A stretch of 64,000 bases of DNA from Sulfurimonas sediminis (lineage in GTDB: Bacteria; Campylobacterota; Campylobacteria; Campylobacterales; Sulfurimonadaceae): assembly GCF_014905115.1 (NCBI RefSeq), contig NZ_CP041235.1:1116001-1180000 (forward strand), written 5' to 3'. Below, piece after piece: positions 19,957 through 28,700 of the stretch. Both the position numbers and the translations under genes were made by a program. The number at the start of each line of letters is the position of its first letter. The stretch's first letter is position 1. Under the pieces are notes generated by a model. It saw only the letters and a list, made by a program, of their open reading frames with translations. It did no database searches and was not told where the DNA came from.

Positions 19957-20543
19957 TCTATATTGATACTGGATGAACTGTCAGAATTCTTTTTAATCAT
20001 TCTTTTTATCTGCTCAGCTGTATAAATTTTTTGCTGAGGGTTTTCATTAAGCAGATCAAATCTTATTTGTATGGTAAGTTTGCCGAGTGCTTCTCCCAAC
20101 TGTTGGTCATCATTGCTAAGTGTTCCGTCTTTGGAAAGCACTGAGAGGACTTTTAGGAAGTTGTTGTATTCATTGAGAACAGCAGGTGAGGCAAAGATGG
20201 CAAGTCTGTGTGTCACAAATCGCAGTTTTGTTATCTCTTTGTCAGTCAGAAGAGACTGTTCTGACATGTTCTCCATCAAGTCCAGAAGTCTTTCGTAGGT
20301 TGCCGCTTTTAAATCAAGAAATTTAATATTTTGTTCTTTTTCTATTTCAACTTCTGTCTGTTTGTTCAGCAGCAGGGCGGTTATAAAAACTGTTGCAATG
20401 GTACCAAGAATGATGAGGACAATCTCCTGGGTAAAAGGAGTGCTGTCAGTCACTTTGTATGCATAACGCAGATAGGCATAGCCGGCAATGAGCGTTATAA
20501 ATGTCAGAAGAAGATAGAGGAGTTTTTTTGTATAGTTGTTCAT
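19953..20543 (-). CDS. Two-span membrane protein with cytoplasmic helical domain
   Basis: Starts at the ATG at 20543; a longer frame would run into the promoter of the divergent gene. The 196-residue protein has two transmembrane segments (LLYLLLTFITLIAGYAYL; IVLIILGTIATVFITALLL) and then a soluble helical region of about 120 residues. No family is recognised. Its stop overlaps the nadK stop region by four bases. Confidence 0.7.
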   Translation of the reverse strand: MNNYTKKLLYLLLTFITLIAGYAYLRYAYKVTDSTPFTQEIVLIILGTIATVFITALLLNKQTEVEIEKEQNIKFLDLKAATYERLLDLMENMSEQSLLTDKEITKLRFVTHRLAIFASPAVLNEYNNFLKVLSVLSKDGTLSNDDQQLGEALGKLTIQIRFDLLNENPQQKIYTAEQIKRMIKKNSDSSSSINID

Positions 20544-20609
20544 ATAACAATCTGCCTTTAAAAATAATACGATAATTGTATCTAAATCAAATAAAGATAT
20601 AATAAGAAC

Positions 20610-21644
20610 ATGAAAATATTGATACATTATTTACTTGTTATATTTCTTTTGCAAAGCTCTCTTTTGGCACACCAAAACCATGCTGTTGTTTTGCAGTACC
20701 ATCGATTTGATGAAGACAGATACCCCTCTACGAGTATATCTATGGAACTTTTTACACAACAGATGCAATACCTGGCAGACAACAACTATACCGTCTGGCC
20801 GTTTTCTAAAACAGTAAAATATTTACTTGAAAAAAAAGAACTTCCGGATAAAACGGTTTCAATAACTATAGATGACGGATATCGCAGTGTCTATACAAAA
20901 GCCTATCCTCTGTTGAAAAAATACAAATTTCCTTTTACTGTATTTGTCAATTCTGCTCCTGTTGTGCATGAATCTGTGCATTATTTGACATGGGATGAGA
21001 TGAGAGAGATGGGAAAATATGGTGCAGAGTATGCAAATCATACCTATTCGCATCAGTTTTTAGTGCGTGATGGCATAAAGGATCCCAAAAATTACAAAAA
21101 ACATATTACTAAAGAAATAGAAATGTGTGAAGCCAAAATAGAAAAAGAGCTTGGCGCAAAGGTATGTAAAAATCCAAAAATTCTGGCATATCCTTTTGGT
21201 GAATATGATTTAAAACTGATGAATTTGGTAAAAAGTCTGGGATACATCGGTGTTGCCCAAAATTCAGGTCCGATTTCATCTGAGAGTAATTTTATGGCTT
21301 TAACGCGATTTCCTATGTCAGGAGGGTTTGGGGAGATGGATCAGTTTAGGCTCAAAATCAACACACTACCATTGCCTATAAAGAATGTTTTACTAAAAGA
21401 CACTCTTGTCAATGAATCAAACAATCCTCCGTCATTGACTTTAACACTGAAAAAACCGCTGAAAAATTTGCAATGTTTTACTGCTGATGGAAAAAAAATA
21501 GCAATACAATGGCTAAACAATACAACTGTTACAGTGCAAGCACAATATTCTTTGGAGTATCCGCGTAATCATTACACATGTACCGCCCATGCACAGGGGA
21601 ATGCATGGTACTGGTACAGTCATTTGTGGATTGTTTTGGAGTAA
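20610..21644 (+). CDS. Secreted polysaccharide deacetylase (NodB domain)
   Basis: Carbohydrate esterase family 4-like enzyme that removes N- or O-acetyl groups from extracellular polysaccharide or peptidoglycan. The 344 residues start with a signal peptide (YLLVIFLLQSSLLA), then AVVLQYHRF, the metal-binding Asp pair in VSITIDDGYRSVYTK and the His pair in YANHTYSHQFL. A beta-rich C-terminal extension of about 80 residues follows. The layout resembles PgaB-like or exopolysaccharide-tailoring deacetylases, but no pga genes are nearby. Confidence 0.87.
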   Translation: MKILIHYLLVIFLLQSSLLAHQNHAVVLQYHRFDEDRYPSTSISMELFTQQMQYLADNNYTVWPFSKTVKYLLEKKELPDKTVSITIDDGYRSVYTKAYPLLKKYKFPFTVFVNSAPVVHESVHYLTWDEMREMGKYGAEYANHTYSHQFLVRDGIKDPKNYKKHITKEIEMCEAKIEKELGAKVCKNPKILAYPFGEYDLKLMNLVKSLGYIGVAQNSGPISSESNFMALTRFPMSGGFGEMDQFRLKINTLPLPIKNVLLKDTLVNESNNPPSLTLTLKKPLKNLQCFTADGKKIAIQWLNNTTVTVQAQYSLEYPRNHYTCTAHAQGNAWYWYSHLWIVLE

Positions 21645-21646
21645 AA

Positions 21647-22447
21647 CTACTTTGTAAATGCGGCACTCATATAACCGACTACCTGCGACTTGTCTCCGCT
21701 GGCATCCGCACTGGTTCTGTAATCGAGCAGTGTCGGTTTCAGACCGTTTTGTGTTGCTGCAATCAGCATCGCTTCCACGCCTATAATCCCGCAGGCTTCA
21801 CAGCCCTGATGTAACTCAGCAGGATTGAGATTGGCTATGGCATCAAGACAAATGGTATCAAGAGTTTTTGCCTTTTCAATGTCATAATAGTGACTCAAAT
21901 CCGTACTGATAACGACAACAGTATCTTCATCCTCTAACAAATATTCAATAACTTTTGCCAAATTGGCCGGATTTTCATTTCCATAGACAAGTTCCACAAC
22001 AGAAGCTTCCGGCAGATAGTTTTTAACAAAGGGCATCTGCACTTCTGTTGAGTGCTCTGCATGGGCGTCCGGTTGAAAATGTAAGCCGAATTTCTCTATC
22101 AATTCATCTGCAAGCTTTTTATCTATAGGCAGGTTTCCAAGCGGTGTTTCATAACTGTCATACTCCGCAACACTTGTACCGTTCAAATAGACACGATGAC
22201 TCGGCCCAATCACCACCACACGTTTCGCATGAGAATTTTTGAGGAGCCTAAAAGCGATATTTGCCGTAAATGCAGAATAAACATAGCCTGCATGCGGTAC
22301 AATGATGGCTCTTGGTTTTATTTCAAGGACTGATTTGTCTTTTATGGACTCATCTATTATTTTATTGTAATGAGCGAACATTTTTTGTATTTCTTCTTTG
22401 CTTGCGGGATAAAACTGCCCCGCAACCGCATCTTTTCTTGTACTCAT
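21647..22447 (-). CDS. amrB: AmmeMemoRadiSam system protein B (MEMO family)
   Basis: The start is taken as ATG 22447, which overlaps the amrS stop as ATGA and has AAGGAG seven bases upstream; in-frame ATGs further up lack spacing. The 266-residue product has the MEMO fold: REDUCED motif VAGQFYPAS at the N-terminus, IVPHAGYVYSAFTA, VVIGPSHRVYLNGTS and STDLSHYYD, the last three holding the His residues that bind metal in this extradiol-dioxygenase-like fold. It is the partner of the adjacent radical SAM enzyme. The biochemical role of the system is unsettled. Confidence 0.92.
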   Translation of the reverse strand: MSTRKDAVAGQFYPASKEEIQKMFAHYNKIIDESIKDKSVLEIKPRAIIVPHAGYVYSAFTANIAFRLLKNSHAKRVVVIGPSHRVYLNGTSVAEYDSYETPLGNLPIDKKLADELIEKFGLHFQPDAHAEHSTEVQMPFVKNYLPEASVVELVYGNENPANLAKVIEYLLEDEDTVVVISTDLSHYYDIEKAKTLDTICLDAIANLNPAELHQGCEACGIIGVEAMLIAATQNGLKPTLLDYRTSADASGDKSQVVGYMSAAFTK

Positions 22448-23436
22448 TTCCATACTCCTTCTATAGCTCGTCTGCATTTTGGACAATGTCCGTCAACAAG
22501 AGAATTTTTTGTGATTGCATAGCCTGTTCTGTCTATAAGCAAAGTACCGCAATCAGGACAGTATGTATCGCCGTGGACGGGAACATTGCCCATATAAACA
22601 TACAATAAACCTGCTTTTTTTGCTATATCACTGGCACGCTGCAGTGTTTGGAGTTTTGTATACTCATGGTCCTGCATTTTATAGTCAGGATGAAAAGCAC
22701 TCAAATGCCATGGTACATGTACACCGAGTTCATTGGCTATAAATGATGCCATAGCTTCCAAATCTTCATCACTGTCATTGTCACCTTCTATTAAAAGGGT
22801 AGTCACTTCCACCCAGATACCTTCTTTTACCATGCCTCTGAGTGTCTCTTTGACAGCCTCAAGTCCGCCTTTTAAAATCTTTTTGTAGTAGGCATCATCC
22901 CAGCTTTTAAGGTCTACATTGGCAGCATCAAGCCACGAGGCCATATCTTTGACAACTTCCGGTGTTTCAAATCCGTTTGTGACAAAAATATTTTTCAGAC
23001 CTTTTTGTTTGGCAATGACGCCGATGTCTTTGGCATATGGGTAGAATATAGTCGGTTCATTGTAAGTATAGGCGATGGAAGAAGCACCGTTTTCTATGTC
23101 CAAATCAACCATTTTTTCAGGTGAGATGTATACACTTTCATCAACTGTATGCTCTTGTGAAATTTGCCAGTTTTGGCAAAACGGGCATTTAAAATTACAC
23201 CCGACTGTTCCAAAAGAGAGTGCAGTCGTCCCTGGTAAGAGATGATACAATGGTTTTTTCTCTACAGGGTCAACATTTAAGGCACTTGGATGCCCGTAAA
23301 CAAGTGTCTTAAGTTCCCCGTTTTCATTTTTATTGACTCCACATACACCGACTTGCCCCTCTTTCATCTGGCAGTAGTGTTGGCATAACATACATATAAT
23401 TTTTTCTTTTTCTGGTATTGTTTTATAATAATTCAT
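22444..23436 (-). CDS. amrS: AmmeMemoRadiSam system radical SAM enzyme
   Basis: 330 residues related to pyruvate formate-lyase activating enzymes. The N-terminal zinc-like CMLCQHYC and the 4Fe-4S motif CNFKCPFCQNW (CxxxCxxC) are present. YTYNEPTIFYPYAKDIG and the C-terminal CPDCGTLL/CPKC rubredoxin-like cysteines complete the family pattern. It is coupled to amrB by a 4-base overlap. The third usual component, AMMECR1-type AmrA, is not in this window. Confidence 0.92.
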   Translation of the reverse strand: MNYYKTIPEKEKIICMLCQHYCQMKEGQVGVCGVNKNENGELKTLVYGHPSALNVDPVEKKPLYHLLPGTTALSFGTVGCNFKCPFCQNWQISQEHTVDESVYISPEKMVDLDIENGASSIAYTYNEPTIFYPYAKDIGVIAKQKGLKNIFVTNGFETPEVVKDMASWLDAANVDLKSWDDAYYKKILKGGLEAVKETLRGMVKEGIWVEVTTLLIEGDNDSDEDLEAMASFIANELGVHVPWHLSAFHPDYKMQDHEYTKLQTLQRASDIAKKAGLLYVYMGNVPVHGDTYCPDCGTLLIDRTGYAITKNSLVDGHCPKCRRAIEGVWK

Positions 23437-23439
23437 ATT

Positions 23440-23480
23440 AGTCTCCTGGAGTTAAGTCTCTTTATTGCAGGAGACTCAAC
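23440..23480 (-). promoter_or_regulatory. Bistable leader hairpin in front of amrS
   Basis: In the mRNA, GTTGAGTCTC (23480-23471) can pair with GAGACTTAAC (23460-23451; ten pairs including one GU, loop of ten). Alternatively AGTCTCCTG (23475-23467) pairs perfectly with CAGGAGACT (23448-23440), which contains the AGGAG ribosome binding site of amrS. The two structures exclude each other, so this could be a translation switch. No known riboswitch class was recognised. Confidence 0.5.
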
Positions 23481-23528
23481 TATTGGATATTCTAACCAAA
23501 TTATTAAAAAAAGTCAAATATGTTTTTT

Positions 23529-24167
23529 TTAGTTGTTGAATTTATAAAAGTACCGCATTCTTATATCACTCATCTGTTCGCTATAGGCTAAATAATATTT
23601 AATTTTTTTGTCTTGAGATAAGAATGTAAGAACATTTTCATGAAAATAGTGCTTTAAAAGAAGTTCTATGTGATCTGTTTGTTTACATGTAACGGCAGCT
23701 GTGCACAAAAGGACAATAAAAGGTTTTGCTCCAAGTTCTCTGTTTTCTTTATTTGCACGCATTGCATCACGGAGTTGCGTTTCTATACTCCATTGTCTGG
23801 TTTTACTTTTTTGGAGAGATTGTTCTATAAACACATCTGTACACTCATCTTTAGGTACACGTTGGAGTGAAATCATCGCTTCAATATGCTCAACACTTAG
23901 CAGTCGTTTCCAAAAATCCTGTTCTCTTTTCGCTGCATATTTAAGATTTTCAGTATCATTGTTGAGAGTAACTATATCAATATATCTTACATCTGACTTG
24001 CCAGTCTCTTTTTTTCTTTTTTCATTTATGAGTGCGACAGGATAGTCTTTTTTATAGATTATTTCCGTAGAGCCTGCATGTTTTACTATGTAGTCTTTTA
24101 ATATTTCTTTATTACATGTATTGCTTGCTGCTGCTGTATCTGCAAGATTTTTGAGTATTTTTTGCAT
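23529..24167 (-). CDS. Uncharacterised protein (212 aa)
   Basis: A soluble 212-residue protein, mixed alpha/beta, with no signal peptide or membrane segment. Noticeable pieces are PVALINEKRKKETGKSDVRY, KPFIVLLCTAAVTCKQTDHI and a tyrosine-rich C-terminus. No motif matches a family I know. It is transcribed on its own toward amrS. Confidence 0.65.
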   Translation of the reverse strand: MQKILKNLADTAAASNTCNKEILKDYIVKHAGSTEIIYKKDYPVALINEKRKKETGKSDVRYIDIVTLNNDTENLKYAAKREQDFWKRLLSVEHIEAMISLQRVPKDECTDVFIEQSLQKSKTRQWSIETQLRDAMRANKENRELGAKPFIVLLCTAAVTCKQTDHIELLLKHYFHENVLTFLSQDKKIKYYLAYSEQMSDIRMRYFYKFNN

Positions 24168-24270
24168 TAGTTGTATTCCTTACTTAAAAACTTTTGAAGT
24201 ATTTTTGAACATATATTTTAACTTCTTTGAGTAAAAGTCACCTTGATATAATAGTTTAAAAGGAAATTAT

Positions 24271-25335
24271 ATGTTAAGAAATAAGAAATCTTCGATAAAA
24301 GGTGCATTTTTCGGTGCACTGGTTGGCGATGCTTTGTGTCTGGGTTCTCATTATGAGTATGACGCACAGAAAATCTACAAAGCATACGGAAACAAAGCGA
24401 TAGAAAAATTTATGAGTCCGGGTGAGATGATGGGAGGACAGACGCATGGAATAGGTTGGGGTGAGAGAAACTATCATCCTGGCAAAAAAGCAGGCGGAAC
24501 GACTGACTATGGTGATTACAATATAGTCATTTTAGAACATCTTGCAGCTACGGCCAATCCGCCAAGAGAATTTGATGTCGCCGTATTGCTGCCACACTGG
24601 ATGAACCGTTTGGAAAACGGATGGGGTTCATGGATTTGTACAATGACAAAAGAGACCTATGCGCAGGTGAAACAGGGTGTACCTGTTGAGCGTTTGGGTG
24701 GTGGTTCAAATGCCACAGCCATTCGTCATGTTGCGGCACATGCCTACTATGATGATGAAGAGACGCTTGCAGAGGTTGCGCGACAGACAATGTTTACGCA
24801 CCGTCATCCTGAAGCGCTTGATGGGGGCGAATTTTTTGCCAGAGTTACGCACCGTGTCATTAATGGTTCTACTCCACGTGATGCCATTGAAACTGTAGCT
24901 GTACAGATGGGAGGTTTTATACAAAACAAGGTTGCCCAGGCTATAGCAAAACACAAAGAAGCAACAGATGAAAACAGTGAACTCTCAAAAGAGCAGTTTT
25001 GTGATGATTTGGCACTGACATCTATGGCAAAACTCTGGGATGTAGGAAGAAGTGAGCCTATAAAAGTTGGTAAAGCATCTCCCACACAGGGAACTTTACC
25101 GGGTTCGGTTTATTTTATACTTAAATATGCGGATGAACAGGATGGACTCAACAAAGCCTTGGCGGCAAATGCAATGGTTGGCGGAGACAATGCTTCACGG
25201 GCAATTGCCATAGGCATGGTGCTTGGTGCATACTTTGGAGTAGATGCAATTAATCCCAAATGGAAAGAAACTCTTGATCAATGGGAATATTGCGAAAAAC
25301 TTTTGGAAACTCTGCCTCTTTTGCAAGAGGTTTAA
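24271..25335 (+). CDS. ADP-ribosylglycohydrolase family protein
   Basis: DraG-like hydrolase that removes ADP-ribose from proteins or small molecules. The 354-residue protein has GAFFGALVGDALCLGSHYEYD at the N-terminus, THRHPEALDGGEFFARV in the middle and the metal-binding AMVGGDNASRAIAIGMVLGAYFG near the C-terminus, the last matching the family GGDtD pattern with Asn for the usual Asp. No dinitrogenase reductase or ADP-ribosyltransferase lies nearby, so the substrate is unknown. Confidence 0.88.
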   Translation: MLRNKKSSIKGAFFGALVGDALCLGSHYEYDAQKIYKAYGNKAIEKFMSPGEMMGGQTHGIGWGERNYHPGKKAGGTTDYGDYNIVILEHLAATANPPREFDVAVLLPHWMNRLENGWGSWICTMTKETYAQVKQGVPVERLGGGSNATAIRHVAAHAYYDDEETLAEVARQTMFTHRHPEALDGGEFFARVTHRVINGSTPRDAIETVAVQMGGFIQNKVAQAIAKHKEATDENSELSKEQFCDDLALTSMAKLWDVGRSEPIKVGKASPTQGTLPGSVYFILKYADEQDGLNKALAANAMVGGDNASRAIAIGMVLGAYFGVDAINPKWKETLDQWEYCEKLLETLPLLQEV

Positions 25336-25400
25336 AGTTCGGTTTTATTATAAATTTTGCTATACTTTCGCTTCAAAAGTTTGGCAGTTTTTCGGAAACC

Positions 25401-25453
25401 AGGTTTTAACCTAGTTCTTAGTCTTTCAAGACGTACAGCCCAGACTAAAGTCT
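25401..25453. repeat. Cluster of short palindromes
   Basis: Three short perfect hairpins follow one another: AGGTT-TT-AACCT, GTCTT-TC-AAGAC and AGACT-AA-AGTCT. TTAGTCT (25418-25424) can also pair with AGACTAA (25442-25448). They precede a very long hairpin and probably belong to the same structured element. Confidence 0.5.
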
Positions 25454-25480
25454 CAATGCCATTAAGTTAAGCATTTATTT

Positions 25481-25551
25481 GGAACCGGTACTTCAGTGCC
25501 GGCTGAGAGTGGCAAGACTATTGCAACAGCCGGCACTGAAGTACCGGTTCC
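25481..25551. repeat. 25-bp perfect inverted repeat (REP-like hairpin)
   Basis: A 25-base arm beginning GGAACCGGTACTTCAG pairs perfectly with its complement across a 21-base loop. The stem is GC-rich in an AT-rich genome and sits between two convergently unrelated plus-strand genes. It is too strong and too long for an ordinary terminator. Repetitive extragenic palindromes moved by REP-associated transposases look like this; copy number in the genome would decide. Confidence 0.65.
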
Positions 25552-25605
25552 GAAAAAACATTAATTTAAATTCGTTTTGAATTATTTTGGAAAAAAGGAT
25601 GCACA

Positions 25606-25989
25606 ATGAAATTCCAAAGCGAAATTACCAGAAAAAACCTTACAGTTTTAATGACTTTGTTTTATGAAAAAGCCATAGAAGATGCCATACTGGGCCCTTA
25701 TTTTATGCATGAACTCGGAGATGATATGCAAAGTGAAGAGTGGGTTGAGCATATTGATCTTTTGGTTGATTTTTGGTTGGCCAAGATGCTTGGTGAAAAA
25801 ACCTATAAAGGGAACTTTATAGGTGCACACATTAAACTTCCCCAAATCAGCAGAGAAAGTTTTGTCAGATGGCTGGAACTTTTCTCTTTGAGTGTTGATG
25901 AAGTCTATGTGCCTGAGATTGCCGAAGTTTTTAAGAAAAAAGCAACCTTGTTCTCTCAACAGTTTATAAACAATACATTAAAAATCTAA
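25606..25989 (+). CDS. ctb: Group III truncated hemoglobin (Ctb-like)
   Basis: Small haem protein for oxygen or NO chemistry. The 127-residue protein resembles C. jejuni Ctb as I remember it. Tyr B10 is in TLFYEKA, the proximal His in GAHIKLP and the conserved Trp in FVRWLELF. It starts 54 bases after a long hairpin element and is preceded by AAAGGA. It overlaps the convergent next reading frame by 12 bases. Confidence 0.9.
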   Translation: MKFQSEITRKNLTVLMTLFYEKAIEDAILGPYFMHELGDDMQSEEWVEHIDLLVDFWLAKMLGEKTYKGNFIGAHIKLPQISRESFVRWLELFSLSVDEVYVPEIAEVFKKKATLFSQQFINNTLKI

Positions 25990-26256
25990 ATAAATACTGT
26001 TAATAACTATTTTGTATGCTTCATTGTGTTTTTCTGATTCACTGCTGCTAATTGTGAGTGTCTCATTGGTATCGTTATAATGGAATGATTGCTCAGTAAT
26101 TTTAAATTCTGTTTCAAATTCAATACTGTTTATATCTACGAGCAATACATTTGTTGCTGTCGTATCAAGTACGTTAAATCCTACTGTTGTTGCTTCATAA
26201 AATTTTCTACTCTCACCAACATGATATGCTGTTTCAAATTTTTGACTAAAATCCAT
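25978..26256 (-). pseudogene. Probably 5-prime-truncated beta-rich protein after selO
   Basis: The first usable ATG (26256) gives 92 residues, but the same frame is open upstream to the selO stop codon without any ATG, GTG or TTG. The upstream codons read like protein (NKEQVNKKAIIAFLQNNNIS). The whole has the flavour of a SIMPL/DUF541 fragment, a weak resemblance. I read it as a gene that lost its start, or one using a rare start codon. Confidence 0.4.
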
Positions 26257-26343
26257 AACATTATCCGGACTGATATTATTATTTTGTAAAAAAGCAATAA
26301 TCGCTTTTTTGTTTACTTGTTCTTTGTTTAAATTTAGGCTCAG

Positions 26344-27783
26344 TCATGATGAACATGAAAGTCCGATGTTTTTATACTCTTGCGGTGTTTCTTGTGCAAA
26401 ATGTTCAAATTCCGGCAACTCATTATAAGGATTTTTTGCAATATCCAAAAGTGCCTGTACCATTGAAAAATCACCTTTTTGCGCAAGTTCTATAGCTTTT
26501 TGAAGCATATAGTTCTTTAAGATGTATTTTGGATTGGTTTTAAGCATGGCCTTGTTTCTTTGTGCAGATGAGCGTTTTTCTTTTTCAAGACGCTTATCAT
26601 AGACTTTTAACCAGTTGTCTATGGCTACAGGATTCATCGCAATATCATAAAGATCTGCCTTGTTGCCATTGTAATGGCTGAGGATTCTGTAAAACTGGGT
26701 ATGATCCACATAGGCATCCTGCAATGCTCCGACAAGTTCTTTTATGAGTTCAAAATCCTCTTCAAGCACCTCTTGCAGTCCGAGTTTTTTACGCATTTCC
26801 TTGAGGTATGCATTGGGATAAAGAGAGGCTCCATACTCATCAAGCTTTTTTTGCATTCTTTCTTTCGGAATAATGGGAGAGAGAGCCTTTGACAATTTGG
26901 TAAGATTCCAGTAGGAAATATTTGGCTGTTGGTCATAACTGTATCGACCGACACGGTCTTTGTGATTGCAGACATAGTTAAAGTTGAAATCATCAAGCAT
27001 TGAAAAAGGACCGTAATCAATTGTTAACCCTTCTATAGACATATTGTCCGTATTCATGACGCCATGACAAAAACCGACAGCCTGCCATTTTGCAGTGGTA
27101 GTTGCAGTTCTGTGAAGAATTTCACAAAATATTTTAAAAAAACGGTCTTCATCATCTTTTAAATGAGGAAACGATTCGGCAATAACATACTCGGCAAGTG
27201 CTTCAAGTTTTGTATATTGCTTTGTATAGTAAAAATTCTCAAATGAGCCGAAGCGTATCCAGCTTGTTGCCATACGCATAACAATGGCTGCCTCTTCCAT
27301 CGTATCGCGAAGAATCTTTGTTTTTGAGCCGATAATTCCAAGAGCACGTGTTGTCGGAATACCTAAATGGTGCATCGCCTCACTCATTAAGTATTCCCGT
27401 ATGGAAGAACGCAAAGCTGCTCTGCCGTCTGCCATACGGGAGTAGAGTGTTTCGCCGCTGCCTTTGAGCTGGAGATTCCATCCATTGAGACTTCCTAAGT
27501 TACATGCTCTTCCATCTCCAAGCCAGGGGTTGTAATGTCCGAACTGGTGACCCGCATAGCACATGGAAAACGGTCGTGAACCTTTTGGCAAGAAGGTACC
27601 GTTGAGCAGTGGGACAAAAGAGGGATCATCACCGGCATCAGTATCAAGACCAATGAGTTTGGCAGCTGCATCATTAAAACTTATCAAACAGGGGTCTTGT
27701 AGTGGCTGAGGATCATGAAAGCTGTAAAAATCACTCTCGAGTGAAAGGTAGGGTGTCTGTAAAATCATATCATTAAGTTTCAT
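26344..27783 (-). CDS. selO: Protein adenylyltransferase SelO (YdiU)
   Basis: Pseudokinase-fold enzyme that transfers AMP to protein hydroxyls and is linked to oxidative stress. The 479-residue protein shows FSMCYAGHQFGHYNPWLGDGRA, LKGSGETLYSRMADGRAALRSS and the GVMNTDNMSIEGLTIDYGPF active-site region. The C-terminal GLSCSS matches the Cys form of the end that carries selenocysteine in animal SelO, so the TGA that follows is a true stop. Confidence 0.95.
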   Translation of the reverse strand: MKLNDMILQTPYLSLESDFYSFHDPQPLQDPCLISFNDAAAKLIGLDTDAGDDPSFVPLLNGTFLPKGSRPFSMCYAGHQFGHYNPWLGDGRACNLGSLNGWNLQLKGSGETLYSRMADGRAALRSSIREYLMSEAMHHLGIPTTRALGIIGSKTKILRDTMEEAAIVMRMATSWIRFGSFENFYYTKQYTKLEALAEYVIAESFPHLKDDEDRFFKIFCEILHRTATTTAKWQAVGFCHGVMNTDNMSIEGLTIDYGPFSMLDDFNFNYVCNHKDRVGRYSYDQQPNISYWNLTKLSKALSPIIPKERMQKKLDEYGASLYPNAYLKEMRKKLGLQEVLEEDFELIKELVGALQDAYVDHTQFYRILSHYNGNKADLYDIAMNPVAIDNWLKVYDKRLEKEKRSSAQRNKAMLKTNPKYILKNYMLQKAIELAQKGDFSMVQALLDIAKNPYNELPEFEHFAQETPQEYKNIGLSCSS

Positions 27784-27917
27784 AGAACAATATTACATGC
27801 AGAGGGCTAAAAAGAGGGCAGTACTCAGGATTTACTTTCTTATTTTTTGTGCCAGCTAAGGAAAAGAATTATATAATATTTTCTTAAGAGCACCTCTAAA
27901 GAAGAAGGAAATAAATT

Positions 27918-28292
27918 TTGACAGATGAAAAAACTGCTATATACTTTAAAGTGACACCTGCGCAAAAAGAGACGATAGATTTAAGAGCACAGGAAAACGG
28001 TTTTGATGATATTTATACATATTTAAAAGTTGTAGCCCTGCGAGCACAGACCTTCAGTATCTCGGATGCAGGCTTGTCTGCAGAAGAACCTACGGTAGAA
28101 CTTGGATTCAGTGTAAATAAACTGCAAAAAGAGATACTTGAGGAAAAAGCGCAAGAAAGCGGGGCAAAAGAGCTTACAGAATTTTTAATTTATGTTGCAC
28201 TGCACGGAGTAGTAACATCAGTCATCGAAATACGCTCAACCGGAAAGCTTGATTCGATGCTCGAACGTATTATGGCAAGTAAAAGGAGATAA
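27918..28292 (+). CDS. Duplicated-helix small protein upstream of hemerythrin
   Basis: 124 residues starting at TTG (GAAGGA upstream). The protein is two similar halves: AIYFKVTPAQKETIDLRAQENGFDD and ELGFSVNKLQKEILEEKAQESGAKE, each a strand plus two helices, the shape of MobC or ribbon-helix-helix proteins. Such a fold can bind DNA as an intramolecular dimer. It is five bases upstream of the hemerythrin gene, so the two are probably one operon. Function unknown. Confidence 0.65.
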   Translation: MTDEKTAIYFKVTPAQKETIDLRAQENGFDDIYTYLKVVALRAQTFSISDAGLSAEEPTVELGFSVNKLQKEILEEKAQESGAKELTEFLIYVALHGVVTSVIEIRSTGKLDSMLERIMASKRR

Positions 28293-28296
28293 CAGT

Positions 28297-28698
28297 ATGC
28301 TGATTAAACCGCATGAGGTACAACAGGTAAGCAATGAAGTGATTAATATGCTTCATGATGAGGAAATTGAGATCATTAACAGTTTTTATGATGCAGTCGT
28401 AGCAAAAGATATAGAAAAAATTGATGAGCTTTTTAAAGTTGTTTTGTTTGATGTTGAAGACCATTTTCAGACAGAAGAAGAGATGATGAAACAAAATAAT
28501 TATACCAATTACCAAGTTCACAAGAATGATCATGATACAATGAGAGAAAAGATTGCAAAGTTTTTTGAAAGATGGCTCGTCTTAAAAAGTCCTCTTGAAC
28601 TGCAGGATTTTTTAGAAACTGATTTTAAAAAGTGGCTGGTCTTACATGTATCAAAATGGGACTCGGAGATGGCTTTACATTTGGGACATGCAATGTAG
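28297..28698 (+). CDS. Bacteriohemerythrin
   Basis: Non-haem di-iron oxygen carrier or sensor. I start it at ATG 28297, which follows AAAGGAG. The 133-residue protein keeps the ligand set: His in MLHDEEIE, EDHFQTEEE (His and Glu), HKNDH (HxxxH) and LHVSKWDSEM (HxxxxD). A second hemerythrin is encoded 7.8 kb downstream. Confidence 0.9.
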   Translation: MLIKPHEVQQVSNEVINMLHDEEIEIINSFYDAVVAKDIEKIDELFKVVLFDVEDHFQTEEEMMKQNNYTNYQVHKNDHDTMREKIAKFFERWLVLKSPLELQDFLETDFKKWLVLHVSKWDSEMALHLGHAM

Positions 28699-28700
28699 TC

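Noticed and set aside
25481-25551. CRISPR repeat or tRNA-like gene
   Set aside because: There is one inverted repeat, no direct repeats with spacers, and the folded structure has no cloverleaf or anticodon arm.
26290-26345. Programmed frameshift at the A-run downstream of selO
   Set aside because: An ATG overlapping the selO stop leads into an A-run before the long frame, but counting the bases shows six A and a needed +1 shift, not the -1 shift of a slippery heptamer.
26344-26349. Selenocysteine at the end of SelO
   Set aside because: The protein already ends in the Cys form (SCSS) and no SECIS-like hairpin follows; TGA is a normal stop.
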